A stretch of 64,000 nucleotides of DNA from Brevibacillus sp042683565 (lineage in GTDB: Bacteria > Bacillota > Bacilli > Brevibacillales > Brevibacillaceae): positions 124,001-188,000 of the forward strand of contig NZ_JBHUJW010000034.1 in assembly GCF_042683565.1 (NCBI RefSeq), given 5' to 3'. Below, one piece after another: positions 60,815 to 64,000 of the stretch. The position numbers and the translations under genes were made by a program. The notes under the pieces are model-generated. The model saw only the letters and a program-made list of their open reading frames with translations, made no database searches and was not told the DNA's origin. Position 1 is the first letter of the stretch. Each line of letters opens with the position of its first letter.

Positions 60815-63800
60815 CTATTCCATTTCCAGATGCAGCCTGCTTCCCGCCCCCATCGGCTCCGCAGGTGTGACGACCAGCCTGCGCGGCATCCGCACGCGAA
60901 TTTCCGGTACGTGGCTGATGACCCCGATCGTGAAGTTGTCCATGCGCAGCCGCTCCAGGGCATCCATGACCACTTCCAAAAGCTCGGGGTCGAGCGTCCC
61001 GAAGCCTTCGTCCAGGAAAAAGAACTCCAGCCGCCCGCCGCGCATCTGAATTTCCATCGAGAGCGCCAGCGCGAGCGACAGGGAAGTCAGGAACGTTTCC
61101 CCGCCTGACAAGGTGCTCACCGGACGGCGCATGCCGCCTGCCGCCTCATCGCGCAGGACGAACTCCCCTTCGTCGCCGATCTCCAGCGCATACCGGTTGG
61201 CCGTCATCCGCCGCAAATGGTACGACGCATCGCGGGCGATCGACGCCAGCTTTTCCTCCGCGATGAACTGGACGAAAGCCTTGGCCTCAAACAGCTTTTT
61301 CAGCTCCTCGAGACGGCTCTGCTCATCCTGCTGTTCGCCCAGCTGCTTTTGCAGCTCCAGCCACTTCTCGTGATTGCTCTCCATCCGCTCTACCTGCTGC
61401 TTGGCTACGGCGACCTGCTTCTGCACCTCCTGGAAGGTCTGCTCCCACGCTTCCCATTCCTGCTTGGCGAGCAAAAACTCCTCGCTGGTCACGGATCGGC
61501 CTGCCAGCGCCTGCACCAATCGCTCCTGATCGTACCGATGCTGATCCCGCGCCCGCTCGAAAGCCTCTACAAGAGAAACGGCCTTTTGCAGTTGATCCCG
61601 TTCCCCGTACAGCCTACGCACCTGCTCGATCCCTTCCATGCCGCTCTCCGCCAGCGATTGCTGCAACGCCTCGTGCGCCTCGGCCCGCTCCCGCGTCAAT
61701 ACAGCGTAGGCTTCGGTGTGCTTGACCAGATTGTTCTGCACCGATTCCCGCAGGGCTGCTGCTTCTTTTCGTATCGCTTCCGCATCCGCCACGGCCTGAC
61801 GCAAACCTCCAAGCGTCTCCTCGATCTGGCGCAGACGCTCCCTTGCAGGTTGTCCGCCTGTGCGCTCCAGCCATTGTCCGTGCCTTTGCTCCCACATCCG
61901 CTTGCGGTCTTCGAGCTTTTCGGCCACCGCCGCCTCGCGCGACTTCCATTCGCTGCGCTGTGCTCTTGCCGCATCGCACCGCGCCAATAGCGTCCCGCGC
62001 AGGTGCTCTTTTTCCGCCCGAATGCTCTGCAGTCCCGCCATTTGGCGGTCGCGTCGGCCCACTTCCTCATAGTGACGCTCGATCTCGTCAATCAGCATGT
62101 CCTGGCGCTTGGCATCCAGCTCCGCTGCTGCCTGCCGCATTTTCTCCTCTGCCGTTTGCAGCCTGCTGTTCCCTTCTGCGATTGACTTGTCCAACTGCTC
62201 GAGGATCAGGGCGCTGCGCTCCAGCAGCCCTTTCTGCCCCGCTTCTTCCTCGCGCAGCGCGTCGATTTGCTGCACCAGTTTTTCCCGCTGCTCCTTCAGC
62301 TGCTCACGCCGGGCCTGCTTTGCCGCCAGCTCTTTTTCCTCGCGCTGGTAGACGGCGAGCAGCTCCTCGAAGGACTCGACAGCCCATGTCTCCCCGTGTG
62401 CGCGGCATTCGTCCCGGAATGCCTGCTCGCGCGCGGCCAGCGCGTCCCGCTCGTGCTGCAGAGCAGCCAGACGCTCCTGGAAGGCAGCCTGCTCGCCCTT
62501 CGCGGTAAGCAGTGCCTCCCTCGCCAGCCCTGCCGCACGCTCCGCCTCTCGCAAAGCCTCTTCTGCCGCTTTGCTGCGCGCGCGCAGCCCCTCGCCTTCG
62601 GAGCGGTCGTCCTCCTGCTCTGGATGCCTGATTTCTCCGTGCTTGTGATGCGTGGAACCGCAAACCGGGCATTCGTCGCCATCCGCGAGACGTTCCCGCA
62701 AGTAACGGGCCATGTTTTCCTGCTGCCAGCGCTCCAGCGACTCGCGCAGTTCAGCAAAGTGAGCCTGCTGCCGGGCTGCCTCTGCTTCCTTGGCTTCGCA
62801 GTCCGCCAAAAGAGAGCTCCACCGCGCCTCTGCCGCCTTTTGCTCGGCGCATGCCCGCTCCCACTTTTGTTGCAGGTCCGCTGCCTGCATCTTCACTTCC
62901 CGCCACTGGCGGCCTACCTGCTTCATCTCTGCCAGGACGTTCCGCGCCTGCTCCCATTCGCTGTCGGAGAGAACCGGCTGGGCGTCTGCTGCCGCGAGCT
63001 GCTGCTTGGCCTGCTCCAGCCGTCTGGCACTTTCCTCCCACGACTGGCGCTGCCGCTGTGCCTGCTCCAGGGCCTGCTCGCGCTGCTGCCCGGCCGCCTG
63101 TACCTCGTCCTGCAGTTCCCGGCACTTGGCCTGCTCACGCTCCCACTGCTGTCTCGCCTCGCGGGCAGCCGACACCTGCTCGCGCCACTCCGGCGTGACG
63201 ACGGCCTGTCTCATCTGTTCGTCCAGCCGCTTCCACTCCTGCTCCCAGACGCGCAGCGCTTCCTCGTCCTGCGCCAGCTGCTCCTCCGTCTGCCGAAGTC
63301 CATCGACGATCTCTGCCTTTTCCCGCTCCAGACGAGACCATTCTTCGCGAATCGACGCCAGCTCCGCTTCCCATTCTTCCGCCTGTGCCAGCCTCCCTTT
63401 TTGCGTGGTCAGTTCCGGCTCCTGAGCCAATAGTGTCGATTGGGCCTGCAGGTATTCCTGCTCCGCTTTCTCCATGCGGACTCGCGCTGATTCCTGCTCT
63501 GCCCGGCTGCGCTCCACAGCCTGTCCGGTCAACAGCCATTCCTGGTCCAGCCGCTCCCATTGCGTCAGCAGCGGGAACAGCCTGATGCTGGCCTCCCAGC
63601 CGCGTATCCGCGCTTTCCACGACTCGATCTCGGGCTCGCGTGCCGCGAACTGCTGCAGTTGCTCCTGCACGCGGGTCAGCTCCTGCTGCCATTGGTACAG
63701 TTGCTCCAGCTCCCTGCGCTGTTCAGCCAGCTCCTGCTTTTGCCGCATGAACTCCTGTTCCTTTTCCGCCGCTTCCGCCCACGTCTGACGGGCCGTCTCC

Positions 63801-64000
63801 AGCGCCTCGTAGCCGGCGTCGCCTAGCGCGGCTGCCGCCAGTTGCAGGCGGTGCAGCTGCTCTCTGGACTGCTCCAGCGCATGACGAACGCGCTCGCTAA
63901 GTTTCTCCCCGTAAATATGCAAGCGGAACATCCGCTGCAGCATCTCGTTGCGCTCGCTTCCCTTCAAGGTCAAAAAGCGGGAAAACTGCCCCTGCGGCAG
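60815..64000 (-). CDS. sbcC: DNA double-strand-break nuclease ATPase SbcC (N-terminal part outside window)
   Basis: 1062 codons are present, running off the right edge, where the frame reads LPQGQFSRFLTLKGSERNEM. A typical SbcC has about 130 further N-terminal residues with Walker A. The two coiled-coil arms flank a zinc-hook C-P-V-C with SSTHH-like histidines (CPVCGSTHHKHGE). The C-terminal ABC signature LSGGETFLTSLSLALALS and Walker B FFFLDEGFGTLD are intact. With SbcD it opens hairpins and protein-blocked ends. sbcD should lie just to the right. Confidence 0.95.
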   Translation of the reverse strand: MPQGQFSRFLTLKGSERNEMLQRMFRLHIYGEKLSERVRHALEQSREQLHRLQLAAAALGDAGYEALETARQTWAEAAEKEQEFMRQKQELAEQRRELEQLYQWQQELTRVQEQLQQFAAREPEIESWKARIRGWEASIRLFPLLTQWERLDQEWLLTGQAVERSRAEQESARVRMEKAEQEYLQAQSTLLAQEPELTTQKGRLAQAEEWEAELASIREEWSRLEREKAEIVDGLRQTEEQLAQDEEALRVWEQEWKRLDEQMRQAVVTPEWREQVSAAREARQQWEREQAKCRELQDEVQAAGQQREQALEQAQRQRQSWEESARRLEQAKQQLAAADAQPVLSDSEWEQARNVLAEMKQVGRQWREVKMQAADLQQKWERACAEQKAAEARWSSLLADCEAKEAEAARQQAHFAELRESLERWQQENMARYLRERLADGDECPVCGSTHHKHGEIRHPEQEDDRSEGEGLRARSKAAEEALREAERAAGLAREALLTAKGEQAAFQERLAALQHERDALAAREQAFRDECRAHGETWAVESFEELLAVYQREEKELAAKQARREQLKEQREKLVQQIDALREEEAGQKGLLERSALILEQLDKSIAEGNSRLQTAEEKMRQAAAELDAKRQDMLIDEIERHYEEVGRRDRQMAGLQSIRAEKEHLRGTLLARCDAARAQRSEWKSREAAVAEKLEDRKRMWEQRHGQWLERTGGQPARERLRQIEETLGGLRQAVADAEAIRKEAAALRESVQNNLVKHTEAYAVLTRERAEAHEALQQSLAESGMEGIEQVRRLYGERDQLQKAVSLVEAFERARDQHRYDQERLVQALAGRSVTSEEFLLAKQEWEAWEQTFQEVQKQVAVAKQQVERMESNHEKWLELQKQLGEQQDEQSRLEELKKLFEAKAFVQFIAEEKLASIARDASYHLRRMTANRYALEIGDEGEFVLRDEAAGGMRRPVSTLSGGETFLTSLSLALALSMEIQMRGGRLEFFFLDEGFGTLDPELLEVVMDALERLRMDNFTIGVISHVPEIRVRMPRRLVVTPAEPMGAGSRLHLEME

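Overview
The window looks like a chromosomal segment of a high-GC, spore-forming member of the Paenibacillaceae, most like Brevibacillus. The evidence is the strong AGGAGG-type ribosome binding sites, the Gram-positive regulators (a T-box, a FadR box, a GlnR/TnrA box, a probable cre site), a CotF-family coat protein pair, an S-layer-homology protein, AddAB instead of RecBCD, and B. subtilis-like proteins (FadN, YugI, a Med-like BMP protein, an AdeR-like regulator). The genus is inferred. I saw no rRNA, tRNA, insertion sequence, prophage or CRISPR, and the region reads as core genome with accessory transport operons.

Layout. 1-5.6 kb: the start of fadN (beta-oxidation) under a perfect FadR box, an SLH surface protein, and an ABC exporter pair. 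5.8-10.9 kb: a lipoprotein, a proline T-box and proB-proA-proC, then a P-loop protein with an Asp23-like tail. 11.0-11.7 kb: two spore-coat-type proteins. 11.7-17.4 kb: a MocR-type regulator divergent from a LysE-type exporter, a phosphate transporter pair, a degenerate cupredoxin and an MFS transporter. 17.4-21.7 kb: ispH, a ketopantoate reductase, a beta-type glutamine synthetase behind a GlnR/TnrA box, and a DUF3231 protein. 21.8-25.0 kb: cbiMNQO cobalt uptake under a cobalamin riboswitch. 25.1-30.1 kb: pyrD, ald with an AdeR-like activator, an XRE-cupin regulator and a single-domain response regulator.

30.3-40.2 kb: a Med-like BMP protein paired with a histidine kinase, an alpha/beta hydrolase, an S1-domain protein, a VanZ-like protein, and an RND pump with its adaptor. 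The pump lacks the usual proton-relay aspartates. 40.4-45.8 kb: scoAB, an esterase, an MFS transporter divergent from a LysR regulator, and purU. 45.9-49.9 kb: an adaptor-ATPase-permease-TetR efflux operon with two matching palindromes. 50.1-53.3 kb: a second-type UMP kinase, a 14-residue ORF, a DUF402 protein and an amino-acid permease. 53.4-64 kb: the repair genes sbcC (cut by the window edge), addB and addA.

Most genes are ordinary metabolism and transport. The least routine items are the BMP protein/kinase/response-regulator neighbourhood, the relay-less RND pump, the beta-type glutamine synthetase, the stand-alone UMP kinase with the tiny ORF upstream, and the twin TetR-type palindromes. 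I did not find a clearly novel defence or mobile system.
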